Shown: positions 7,446 through 13,698 of the stretch, one piece after another | How the letters are laid out: every line of letters begins with the position of its first letter | Numbering within the stretch: the stretch's first letter is position 1 | Assembly (NCBI GenBank): GCA_964387325.1 | Contig: CAYLYE010000171.1 | Span: forward strand, 1-13,698 | Source of the DNA: CAZZBK01 sp964387325 | GTDB taxonomy: Bacteria > Planctomycetota > Planctomycetia > Pirellulales > PNKZ01 | DNA length: 13,698 nucleotides | Direction of reading: 5' to 3' | The notes under the pieces: generated by a model | Databases searched by the model: none | The model's input: the letters and a program-made list of their open reading frames with translations, nothing else | What the model was told of the DNA's origin: nothing | Program-made: the position numbers and the translations under genes

Positions 7446-7918
7446 TCGTATCTCCGCTGCCCTTCCAATCCGCACCCCTCGCCCCTCACGCTCTACCAAT
7501 TGTTCTGCAAGGTGAAGTTGATCCTGTTCTGCGTCACGGTATCTTTCCCCTTGCCGGCCAATTTCAACGCGACGATCCGTGGGTCATTGTTGATCGTCAC
7601 CCGGGTCGCAAGCGGCAGACTGGCCGGGTACTGTAAAATGGCTTACCCCAACCCATTGCTGGGCATCTGATTTCGAGTCAATTTTTAACAAACGATTGTT
7701 ATTGCTTGAGTTACAGAGACTCGGCAGTCCCGCTTATTCGGGGCTTACCTTCGCAGCAGGCAATGCGTGACACTCACTGGCATGGGACGGAAGTATGAAC
7801 GCGTCGAGGAATCAATGTAACACTCAAGTTGAAAGATTTGCTCGGTATAGCCACTCGCAACCGTACGGTAGGAGGCTAATGAGGCTAATCATGTCTAAAA
7901 TCGACTTCATGGTTCAAA
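7446..7918. other. Gene-free stretch of 473 bp
   Basis: No intact gene is visible on either strand. It holds a probable gene remnant on the - strand (7493-7642) and a tandem 9-bp repeat GAGGCTAAT (7872-7880 and 7881-7889). There is a small AACAA/TTGTT hairpin near 7687-7700, with no T-run in the direction of the transglutaminase-like gene. The part from about 7650 is visibly more AT-rich than the operons to the left. Confidence 0.6.
7493..7642 (-). pseudogene. Probable 3' remnant of a secreted-protein gene
   Basis: Reading the - strand from just after a TAA (7643-7645) to a TAG (7493-7495) gives 49 residues with a protein-like pattern. It contains ILQYPASLPLATRVTINNDP and ends KDTVTQNRINFTLQNNW. 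Alternating hydrophobic and polar residues suggest a beta-sandwich C-terminus. There is no start codon near its beginning and no ribosome-binding site. Upstream frames show nothing coding, so if real it is a truncated gene end. The reading is in the same strand as the G8/transglutaminase pair. It could also be a chance open frame; no family is recognised. Confidence 0.35.
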
Positions 7919-9214
7919 TTATTCATCTGGGATGGCGATCTCTGCAGACGCCGGATAAATGCGTCGCCCTACGATCTTGCCATGTCGATCGTAGGGCATC
8001 ACGGTCACATATAACGGTCTTTGCGGATACGCGGTCAGATCGATCTGTGGAGTACTGGTCTCGACCAACGCCACGTCGCAAGGTGGTTCCTCGAAACGAC
8101 GTCCGTACATCTCGGGTCGCCAGTTGGCTCCATAGCACCAACCGCGAGATTGCGTGGCAACATAAACACGATAGCCAAGCAAATCGCCATCAAGGTCCGA
8201 CGACGGAGTCCAGCGAAGCTGGTTCCCGTGGCGAGCAATTTCTTGTGGAGCCCCTGGCAAGTAGCGACGTGGGACCTCGCTTAGCTTCCAATCGCCGGGT
8301 ATTAATTTGCAGTAGTTCCAGCCATAATGCCGGTTCCATTCTTGTCGAGGGGTGGCCGTTTTTTCAGAGTAGGTTGGCTGTGATGCGGTGTAGTAGAGGG
8401 AATTGAAATACCCCATCGAAGGATATTCGATCGAGCAGGTGATGGGGGCGTTTTCATATCCACCCTCTTGGCCGTGCGGTAGTGCATCGAGTAATTCTGG
8501 TCGCCGACTCAGTTCCAAGATGCTCGGAATGGAGCCATCTTCGGAACGTGGGACCGCACCATTTCCGAACAGGCCGACTTCCAGCAAATGCCAATCGTCA
8601 TCGTAATAGACCTCAGCAGTGACGTGAAAACCAACCTGGACCAATCTCGCCCGGTATCCAGCTGCCGCAAATAAGTCGACCGCCAAACGTGCTGACTGGC
8701 CGCAACGCTGTTCACCAAGTTCAAGCAATATGAGCGGATCATAAACACATTCTCGATCGGGCCACATGGGCTGAATGAGGTTATGGAATCCAGCTCGGTC
8801 GCAGAATCGCGTGATTGCGATGTGCCGTTGCAGATCGCTCTGACAGCCGCGAGTTACTCGCTGGAAGATCGCCGCCAAGGCTCGACGACGGTCGACGTGC
8901 CGCAACTTTTCTTCTACCTGGGCCAATCGTTCAAAATCGTAATCGTAGATGACATCGAGTTCTTCCACGGGTTTGCCGAGTCGCAACGGACTCAAAAGCG
9001 GATTAACCCAATCAGTGGCCGACCGCGTAAAGCGATCAATATCGAGGGACCAAATATAGCGCCAGGTGGCGTATTTTGGGCTACTGATAAGTAGCGACCA
9101 CCAACAAACCAGTCCCACGAAGCAGATGACAGCCGGCACCCTCCACACGCGAACTTGCCAGTCCGGGTGCTCCCGTAATGAGCGAACCTGCATTATCCTC
9201 AGAAGCGCAATCAT
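7919..9214 (-). CDS. Membrane-anchored transglutaminase-like protein with fibronectin III domain
   Basis: A 431-aa protein that should act on the outer face of the cytoplasmic membrane. One N-terminal membrane segment (about residues 25-44, VPAVICFVGLVCWWSLLISS) follows a basic stretch, giving N-in topology. A transglutaminase/cysteine-protease-like core follows: catalytic Cys in EQRCGQSA (C171), GYRARLVQVGFHVTAEVYY with His H197, then DDDWHLLE. The third catalytic position, normally Asp, is Glu (E212). About 331-425 is a fibronectin III-like beta domain (NQLRWTPSSDLDGDLLGYRVYV ... LYVTVMPYDRHGK). The substrate is unknown; such folds cross-link or cut proteins, or act in exopolysaccharide systems. 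I chose the ATG at 9212-9214 because it overlaps the stop of the G8 gene (ATGA), implying coupling. The frame reaches a TTG at 9238, less likely. Confidence 0.8.
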   Translation of the reverse strand: MIALLRIMQVRSLREHPDWQVRVWRVPAVICFVGLVCWWSLLISSPKYATWRYIWSLDIDRFTRSATDWVNPLLSPLRLGKPVEELDVIYDYDFERLAQVEEKLRHVDRRRALAAIFQRVTRGCQSDLQRHIAITRFCDRAGFHNLIQPMWPDRECVYDPLILLELGEQRCGQSARLAVDLFAAAGYRARLVQVGFHVTAEVYYDDDWHLLEVGLFGNGAVPRSEDGSIPSILELSRRPELLDALPHGQEGGYENAPITCSIEYPSMGYFNSLYYTASQPTYSEKTATPRQEWNRHYGWNYCKLIPGDWKLSEVPRRYLPGAPQEIARHGNQLRWTPSSDLDGDLLGYRVYVATQSRGWCYGANWRPEMYGRRFEEPPCDVALVETSTPQIDLTAYPQRPLYVTVMPYDRHGKIVGRRIYPASAEIAIPDE

Positions 9215-11997
9215 GCTTTTGTCTGCCCACGCCTCCAAACAAATACCCCAACGACAACGGAAAATGCGCTGCTCACGAGGATTGCTAAAAACGCTTTCCA
9301 GCGATAGGTAGAATCTTTGGATGCGTTGCCAAAGTTTTCTTGGGCATAGTAGTCGAGATTGGCGCCTCGTCGGACCGCTTGGTCGGTCACCTTCAGGCGA
9401 AACTGCTGCGGAGTCTTGTTGCCCACGGCATCGACAAAGTCGTGCGAAATGGTCACGTAACCGTCTTCATCGACGGTCAAGTTTTTCTTGTTCTGTATGA
9501 TATTCGCATAGGTTTCCACACCGCCGATTTTGTCACATAGCACGCCGCAGATCATGAAGCCGTGCTTAACGTCGTCGGGATGAATCTCCAGCTTGATGCG
9601 CGAGTCTAATTTAAACTCGGGCGGCTGCTTGTCGACGTAAGTTAATAGGGTCACGCCATCAGTTTGATCGGAAGCGTGTTTCTCCAACCTCCAGCCGGTC
9701 ACTTCTCCTTCGCGCACGAAACTGACAAGATTCAAGTTCTGATCGCGTGTTGCAGCACCGGCATGGCGCGTTTTCGAGCTAGGATCAATAGCTTCCAGCG
9801 ACGGTATCGGGCCGACCCAGCCGAGAACTTGTGGATGTTGACGCGCGGTTGAGGGAGCCAAGCGGCCGCCGATCGCCAAGCCAAAACTGTCCCAGATTTT
9901 TTGGGCCGTCTTGCCATTGAGTTGGGGCACCGTTGGGTTGTTGAACGGTATCGCATCGGGATGCTGCCCTGGAAAGTAGAGCGTTTGATTCGCAAATTGC
10001 CCGTCGCGTAAACGAATCTCGTCGTGCTCAAATACCACCGAGATATCGCCCCGAAACGAGTAATCGAGCGGCAACAATTCATAGTCGACGCGATGCTTGA
10101 TTGGTTTAGCAAGCAAGCCACCGAAGGTATTGTCTTCGAGTACCGTGACCCGCCCAGCGGACAACGCCGTTCCCAATCGTATATTGAATTGGTTATCGAA
10201 ATGGCTTTCGGAGATCTTGGTTTTGCCCACAGACGGACACCAGATGCCGAATTGAAAACCGGCCAGCGTGACGCGCTGCAAGGTCACGCCCGTGGTGCCT
10301 TGATTGCCCAAAATGCCGACGGCGCCCACGACGTCGTGGGAGTCATGTAGCATTTTGGTATCGCGAACGGTCGTGTTGCTTGTGTAGGGCCAAAAGATAG
10401 CGTTTTCTCGCGTGTCCCAGAACGAGCACTGCTCCACTACGCTGGGCATGCCAATATCGTGGTACGTGTTGGTGTTCCACAATTCGAGGCCGATATTGGC
10501 GTTCGCCCCAACATTTTTCGTAAAGACGAATGGCAGACCCGTCGTGATCAACTCGGGCAGGTCCGCAGAATAGAGATGCGGAGGCAGGTTCTCGCGACGA
10601 AAGAAAATGGCTTGGCCGAACTCGAACACTGGGCGAGCAAAGATCGAGTACGCCGCCCCTTTGTGATGGAAGGCATAGTTGCCGTTCATCGCGACCAGGG
10701 CACTCTGAGTCCAGAAGCCATGTCCACCATGGCCAAAGTCGTACACCGAATCGCGGCTTCGGATGCTGTCTCCGGAACCTTCCGAGTAAACTGCCAGATT
10801 ATTGCGAAATTCGCCCAATTCGGTGCCGTTCTCGGCAAAGAAATGCGATCCGTGAATCGCATAGGTCACGTTATCGGCGGCAATCACATGGCTGCCGTGA
10901 TTGACCAATCCATGCTTGGGGCTGTCGACGATCACGTTGCCAGCAAAATGCTGCGGCGGCAGTTTTACAGAAGCCGCTTGACGCAAGTGAAAATGAACCG
11001 CGTAGCGCCCGATCGGGTTATTCCCGTTATCGACCGTGCCATCGTCACGAACATCTGGCAGCGTGTGGGCAAGCTTCGCGGAGGTGCGTCCCAGGCCTAC
11101 GAAGCGAGCGCCGTGAATCTCGTTCCCCACGTGCGACATAATCATGATGTGTCCACGGTCGTCGAGTGCGGTCGTTTTCTCTGATCGAAAGACGATGTTG
11201 CGAGACAGATTACCGACCGGGATCGGTTGCCCGATCAATGCTGGCGAACGATGTGACGATGCCAGCCGAGCCGCGAGTGTCACCGTTTTTTGATCGGCGC
11301 TAATCGCCTTGATCAACACACGTTCGTCATGCTCGTCATGGCAGGCCGCTGGAAAAAGCAACTCATCCCCAACTCGCCAACCCTCAACCGGTTGAGCCAG
11401 TGTGATTGACGAATGCTTTATGTCGGGGGTTGCACTCGGCAGCGCAAACGGTGTCTTGCGGGCTCCATGGATTTCCAGCGTGCCTAGAGAGATCAGGCCT
11501 CCAGTGATCTCAAAACGATCAGGAATCTTCGCATTCGACCGTGGCAGAAACACCACCTCAGCGTGAAATTGCGGCGGAAGTGGCGACTCGGGCGAGCCTA
11601 TCCGGAATTTGCCGCCACGCTTCACTAAAATGGTGCACGCGCGCAGTTGAGCATTGGCTTCCGAGCTAAAGGCCAGCTCGCCTTCCACGATCAACCAATC
11701 GATGGCCGAACGAACTGCGGTATCGATTGTTAATGTGGTACCCGGAGGGACCAATACTCGCGCATGATCGCGCGGCAATCGACCGTCGGCCCAAGTATGC
11801 ACATCACTCCAGCGTCCCGATGCGGCTACGGTATGAGTCACTTGTTCCAATTCGAGCAACGATGCAGCAAGATTGATTTCTTGGGCAACGCTATCGAGCT
11901 CCATACAGAGTGGCTCTTCGGCAACACAGCTCGTAGCCGCGAAGAGAGCCAAACATCCCCAGTACCATGCCATGGAAAACCTGTAATGGAACATCAT
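9211..11997 (-). CDS. Exported G8-domain beta-helix protein with C-terminal membrane anchor
   Basis: A 928-aa protein. Residues about 1-26 form a signal peptide (WYWGCLALFAATSCVA). A G8 domain lies about 60-186 (GRWSDVHTWADGRLPRDHAR, then VLVPPGTTLTID). G8 occurs in the hyaluronidase-related proteins CEMIP and TMEM2 and in fibrocystin. A right-handed beta-helix follows (about 260-660). It includes RYAVHFHL (331-338) and HGLVNHGSHV ... HGSHFFAENGTELGEF (363-397), resembling the CEMIP/TMEM2 pattern of His-rich turns. An Ig/cadherin-like part (about 780-872) precedes a C-terminal membrane helix (about 903-922) and the basic tail RRGQTKA, giving a type I anchor. A sugar-polymer-binding or degrading role is inference. 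Start: ATG at 11997, with GAGG 6 nt upstream; a TTG at 12009 is less likely. The stop overlaps the transglutaminase-like gene by 4 nt. Confidence 0.83.
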   Translation of the reverse strand: MMFHYRFSMAWYWGCLALFAATSCVAEEPLCMELDSVAQEINLAASLLELEQVTHTVAASGRWSDVHTWADGRLPRDHARVLVPPGTTLTIDTAVRSAIDWLIVEGELAFSSEANAQLRACTILVKRGGKFRIGSPESPLPPQFHAEVVFLPRSNAKIPDRFEITGGLISLGTLEIHGARKTPFALPSATPDIKHSSITLAQPVEGWRVGDELLFPAACHDEHDERVLIKAISADQKTVTLAARLASSHRSPALIGQPIPVGNLSRNIVFRSEKTTALDDRGHIMIMSHVGNEIHGARFVGLGRTSAKLAHTLPDVRDDGTVDNGNNPIGRYAVHFHLRQAASVKLPPQHFAGNVIVDSPKHGLVNHGSHVIAADNVTYAIHGSHFFAENGTELGEFRNNLAVYSEGSGDSIRSRDSVYDFGHGGHGFWTQSALVAMNGNYAFHHKGAAYSIFARPVFEFGQAIFFRRENLPPHLYSADLPELITTGLPFVFTKNVGANANIGLELWNTNTYHDIGMPSVVEQCSFWDTRENAIFWPYTSNTTVRDTKMLHDSHDVVGAVGILGNQGTTGVTLQRVTLAGFQFGIWCPSVGKTKISESHFDNQFNIRLGTALSAGRVTVLEDNTFGGLLAKPIKHRVDYELLPLDYSFRGDISVVFEHDEIRLRDGQFANQTLYFPGQHPDAIPFNNPTVPQLNGKTAQKIWDSFGLAIGGRLAPSTARQHPQVLGWVGPIPSLEAIDPSSKTRHAGAATRDQNLNLVSFVREGEVTGWRLEKHASDQTDGVTLLTYVDKQPPEFKLDSRIKLEIHPDDVKHGFMICGVLCDKIGGVETYANIIQNKKNLTVDEDGYVTISHDFVDAVGNKTPQQFRLKVTDQAVRRGANLDYYAQENFGNASKDSTYRWKAFLAILVSSAFSVVVGVFVWRRGQTKA

Positions 11998-12003
11998 ACG
12001 AAT

Positions 12004-12007
12004 CCTC
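12004..12007 (-). promoter_or_regulatory. Ribosome-binding site deciding the G8 gene start
   Basis: On the - strand GAGG stands 6 nt before the double ATG (11997 and 11994). It lies at the TTG that would give a start at 12009, so it favours the ATG at 11997. Confidence 0.55.
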
Positions 12008-12024
12008 AAAAGAAAGGGGATTTC

Positions 12025-12058
12025 GCCTGTCCACGATCACCAGCCCATCTCAACAGGC
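12025..12058 (-). terminator. Hairpin with pyrimidine tract upstream of the G8 gene
   Basis: GCCTGT and ACAGGC form 6-bp arms around a 22-nt loop just after the TAG of the 78-aa frame. On the - strand a pyrimidine-rich run (CCCCTTTTCTTTT) follows. It could terminate transcription arriving from tRNA-Gln or be a remnant. The large loop makes it weak. Confidence 0.25.
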
Positions 12059-12060
12059 CA

Positions 12061-12297
12061 CTACGGATTGAGGGAGGTCAGATCCAGATAATACAGTTGG
12101 CCGCTACTCGTACCGACCGGAACGGCAAACCCGATGAAACCGTTCCACAGGTTGACATCTGAGTACTGGAAACGAGATGCATACTGAACCGAAGGTGGCG
12201 GAGATGACGGCAGTTGTGCATCGATATATGTTTCTACGTTATTATGCCGCACGTAGATCTGGTTCCAGACGGATTGGCTAGCATGCCAGCCAATCAC
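12061..12297 (-). pseudogene. 78-codon frame, likely 3' fragment of a secreted-protein gene
   Basis: The frame runs from a GTG at 12297 to a TAG at 12061-12063. The protein looks real rather than random: QSVWNQIYVRHNNVETYI, a Pro/Ser stretch (LPSSPPPSVQ), then NLWNGFIGFAVPVG and a short LYYLDLTSLNP end, which reads like the C-terminus of an extracellular beta-rich protein. No signal peptide and no ribosome-binding site are present, and the GTG lies only 9 nt after the end of tRNA-Gln, inside a 24-bp palindrome. The 5' part of the gene is therefore probably lost. No family is recognised. It ends 63 nt before the G8 gene on the same strand. The alternative is a small intact gene or a chance frame. 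Confidence 0.4.
12272..12295. repeat. 24-bp near-perfect palindrome beside tRNA-Gln
   Basis: GATTGGCT (12272-12279) and AGCCAATC (12288-12295) are perfect 8-bp arms; three of the four inner pairs also match (one A/C mismatch), so the whole 24 bp is nearly self-complementary. It lies 11 nt beyond the 3' end of tRNA-Gln. It may be a tRNA transcript terminator or processing hairpin (no T-run on the - strand), an operator or a recombination site. Confidence 0.6.
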
Positions 12298-12306
12298 GGC
12301 AGAAAG

Positions 12307-12377
12307 CTACCCGGCAAGGATTCGAACCTTGAATGAGAGAGCCAAAATCTCTAGTGTTACCGTTACACCACCGGGTA
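12307..12377 (-). tRNA. tRNA-Gln (anticodon TTG)
   Basis: A 71-nt cloverleaf on the - strand. Acceptor arms are TACCCGG (12371-12377) and CCGGGTA (12308-12314), with discriminator G at 12307. D-arm GTG/CAC has loop TAACGGTAA. Anticodon stem AGAGA/TCTCT has loop TTTTGGC, with anticodon TTG at 12343-12345 reading CAA. The T-arm is CAAGG-TTCGAAT-CCTTG. The 3' CCA is not encoded. All stems are fully paired, and G73 is usual for Gln. Everything points to an intact gene. Confidence 0.96.
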
Positions 12378-12388
12378 GTGGAGCACAC

Positions 12389-12394
12389 ATTTTA
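12389..12394 (-). promoter_or_regulatory. Possible -10 box of tRNA-Gln
   Basis: TAAAAT on the - strand lies 11 nt before the first tRNA base, a suitable distance for a start just upstream of the mature 5' end. No clear -35 partner is seen at the usual spacing. Confidence 0.3.
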
Positions 12395-12548
12395 GCGAGT
12401 GCCCCCGGTTTATGGCTAGCCGTCTGTTGACCGACTGGCAATTAAATCCCCAACACGCTCTTGCAAACTTAATTAGAGAGTATCCTCTCCGCGAGGTTCG
12501 CTTGCGCCTCAGTTAGCGACACGCAAGCATGGCGATCGTACAAGAGCA

Positions 12549-12564
12549 CGTTGTCGTGACAACG
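12549..12564. repeat. 16-bp palindrome in the ppdK upstream region
   Basis: CGTTGTC-GT-GACAACG has 7-bp perfect arms and a 2-nt centre. The very short centre argues for a protein-binding operator rather than an RNA hairpin, as a 2-nt loop cannot close tightly. It lies about 265 bp before the ppdK start. Confidence 0.4.
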
Positions 12565-12828
12565 CAATGATATCCTGCGGCGTTCGTCCCCGGCTCGGGA
12601 TTGGGCAGTGGTCGGCCAATCTCTCGTGGCGTCGAGCAGGAGAATAGCCCGCGAACTCGCCGCAAGTAGCTCCTTGACGACCCCCTTGCGGGCTTGCTAA
12701 TCTACTTGGCTTATTCCCTAGCGGGATCGGGCATCGCCCTGCGCTCGCGCTGTTCGGGAACTGCCAGTCGGCAGCCAGATAACTCATCACAAGCCTTTTT
12801 ATTGCAACTGCTTAAGGGACTTTCGCAC

Positions 12829-13698
12829 ATGGCCACCAAGTATGTCTATTCGTTCGGCCCCAAAGGTACTGATGGCGAGGCCAGTATGCGGGAGATTCTC
12901 GGCGGCAAGGGTGCCAACCTGGCCGAGATGACGAAGATCGGCCTGCCCGTTCCCGCCGGCTTCACAATCGGTACGCATGTCTGCAACTACTTCTACGCCA
13001 ACGATCGCAAGTATCCGCCGGAGCTAAAAGCCCAAGTCGAAGCCGCGATGGCGAAGGTCGAACAGGAGATGGGCAAGAAGTTCGGCGACGACAAAAATCC
13101 GCTGCTCGTCTCGTGTCGTAGCGGCGCCCGCGATTCGATGCCCGGCATGATGGACACGGTGCTGAACATCGGCCTGAATGACAAGACGGTCGAGGTGCTG
13201 GCCAAGGCCTCGGGCAACGAACGGTTCGCCTGGGACAGCTACCGCCGCTTCGTGCAGATGTTCGGCGACGTCGTGCTGGGTATGAAGCCCGAGAAGAAGA
13301 CCGACATCGATCCGTTTGAAGAACTGTTGGAAAAGAAGAAGCACGCCGCAGGCGTTCAGGTGGACAGCGAACTGTCGGTTGCGCAGCTCAAGGAACTCGT
13401 TACCGAGTTCAAGGCGGCCGTTAAAAAGAAGACCGGCAAGGACTTCCCGACCGATCCGATGGAGCAGGTTTGGGGTGCCGTCGGGGCCGTCTTCGGCAGT
13501 TGGATGAACGACCGCGCGATCGTCTATCGCCGCACCTACGGTATTCCGCACGAATGGGGCACCGCCGTCAACGTGCAGGCGATGGTCTTCGGTAACCTCG
13601 GCGACGATTGTGCGACGGGCGTAGCCCTGACGCGCGACGGGGCGCTCGGCACGCCGGGCTACTGCGGCGACTACCTCATCAACGCCCAGGGGGAAGAT
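12829..13698 (+). CDS. ppdK: Pyruvate, phosphate dikinase, N-terminal third (partial, runs off right edge)
   Basis: A total of 290 codons are open to the window end; the family is usually about 870-900 aa. The enzyme interconverts pyruvate + ATP + phosphate and PEP + AMP + pyrophosphate in the cytosol, linking glycolysis and gluconeogenesis. The visible part is the N-terminal nucleotide-binding domain. It opens VYSFGPKGTDGEASMREILGGKGANLAEM (from residue 5), the usual start. LVSCRSGARDSMPGMMDTVLNIGLND (about 94-119) and GTAVNVQAMVFGNLGDD (about 244-260) are family signatures. The later ATP-site stretch reads CATGVALTRDGALG rather than the common GTGVAFTRNPSTG. The phosphohistidine and PEP-binding domains lie outside. 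ATG at 12829 has AAGGGA about 9 nt upstream. A 451-bp gap separates it from tRNA-Gln. PPDK sure; completeness unknown. Confidence 0.95.
   Translation, partial: MATKYVYSFGPKGTDGEASMREILGGKGANLAEMTKIGLPVPAGFTIGTHVCNYFYANDRKYPPELKAQVEAAMAKVEQEMGKKFGDDKNPLLVSCRSGARDSMPGMMDTVLNIGLNDKTVEVLAKASGNERFAWDSYRRFVQMFGDVVLGMKPEKKTDIDPFEELLEKKKHAAGVQVDSELSVAQLKELVTEFKAAVKKKTGKDFPTDPMEQVWGAVGAVFGSWMNDRAIVYRRTYGIPHEWGTAVNVQAMVFGNLGDDCATGVALTRDGALGTPGYCGDYLINAQGED

Larger units (their letters stand above)
12378..12828. other. Gene-free 451-bp region: tRNA promoter side and long ppdK leader
   Basis: No credible gene is present. The region divides tRNA-Gln (-) from ppdK (+) and must hold both promoters. It contains several inverted repeats. 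GCTTGCG/CGCAAGC is at 12500-12506 and 12522-12528. A tight CGTTGTC-GT-GACAACG is at 12549-12564. CAAGTAG/CTACTTG is at 12663-12669 and 12702-12708. CTGCC-AGTC-GGCAG is at 12761-12774. This density suggests a structured 5' leader or small RNA, but no known riboswitch or RNA family is recognised. Confidence 0.5.

Noticed and set aside
7551..7563. CCTTGCCGG as an attachment-site copy of the tRNA-Gln 3' end
   Set aside because: Only 9 nt match and the orientation is inverted relative to the tRNA, so it is not the direct repeat that integration would leave.
7795..8406. 203-codon + strand frame, with an AGGAGG-like site and ATG near 7891
   Set aside because: Most of it is antisense to the transglutaminase-like gene, whose Trp/Tyr-rich FN3 domain is convincing; the protein it would give is Arg/Ser-rich and family-less.
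10459..11184. 241-codon + strand frame inside the G8 gene
   Set aside because: It is antisense to a gene with clear domain structure, has no recognisable domain, and lacks a ribosome-binding site.
11930..11960. Lipoprotein signal (ATSC) in the G8 protein
   Set aside because: The position -3 residue is Ala rather than Leu/Val/Ile and a normal signal peptidase I site is nearby; the C-terminal helix already supplies an anchor.
12549..12564. Rex operator upstream of ppdK
   Set aside because: Rex sites have TTGTGA/TCACAA half-sites separated by about 6 nt; here the half-sites are TTGTC/GACAA with a 2-nt centre, so spacing and sequence do not fit.
12509..12790. 93-codon - strand frame in the ppdK leader
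   Set aside because: Residue composition is random-like (Arg/Ser/Pro/Gly), with no domain and no ribosome-binding site; the region is better read as leader DNA.

Overview
The window looks like bacterial chromosome, most probably from a planctomycete (Pirellulales-like). This rests on GC-rich, compact genes without strong Shine-Dalgarno sites, a Rex repressor, a pyruvate,phosphate dikinase, large secreted G8/beta-helix proteins and intergenic runs built on ATGAATG-type words. The assignment is inference; no rRNA or marker gene is present.

Layout. (1) 1-2013, + strand: the last 66 codons of one ABC exporter half-transporter, then a complete second half-transporter joined by an ATGA overlap, probably a heterodimeric export pump. 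(2) 2169-2456, +: a small exported Lys/Ser/Thr-tailed protein, convergent with rex. (3) 2495-3181, -: the NADH/NAD+-sensing repressor Rex. (4) 3358-6871, +: a COG2509-type FAD-dependent dehydrogenase followed 13 nt later by an ABC-F translation-factor ATPase (Uup/ABCF3 type), likely one operon. (5) 6881-6964: a strong interrupted stem-loop made of ATGAATG/GAATGATGA words, ending 4 nt before a cupin dioxygenase-like gene (6969-7445). (6) 7446-7918: no intact gene, but a probable gene 3' remnant on the - strand. (7) 7919-11997, -: a translationally coupled pair, a 928-aa exported G8-domain/beta-helix protein with a C-terminal membrane anchor followed by a 431-aa membrane-anchored transglutaminase-fold/fibronectin III protein. 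(8) 12061-12297, -: a short ORF that looks like the 3' end of a secreted-protein gene and abuts tRNA-Gln(TTG) at 12307-12377. (9) 12378-12828: a gene-free leader with several inverted repeats before ppdK, which runs off the right edge.

The left and right parts are housekeeping: export, redox sensing, translation and PEP/pyruvate metabolism. The block 7446-12306 differs in character. By eye it is less GC-rich, it is all - strand, it begins and ends with gene remnants and it lies against a tRNA 3' end. It holds the most interesting content, a two-gene envelope system pairing a CEMIP/TMEM2-like G8 beta-helix protein with a transglutaminase-like enzyme, both predicted to work on the outer face of the cytoplasmic membrane. 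No CRISPR array, transposase, integrase or rRNA was seen.
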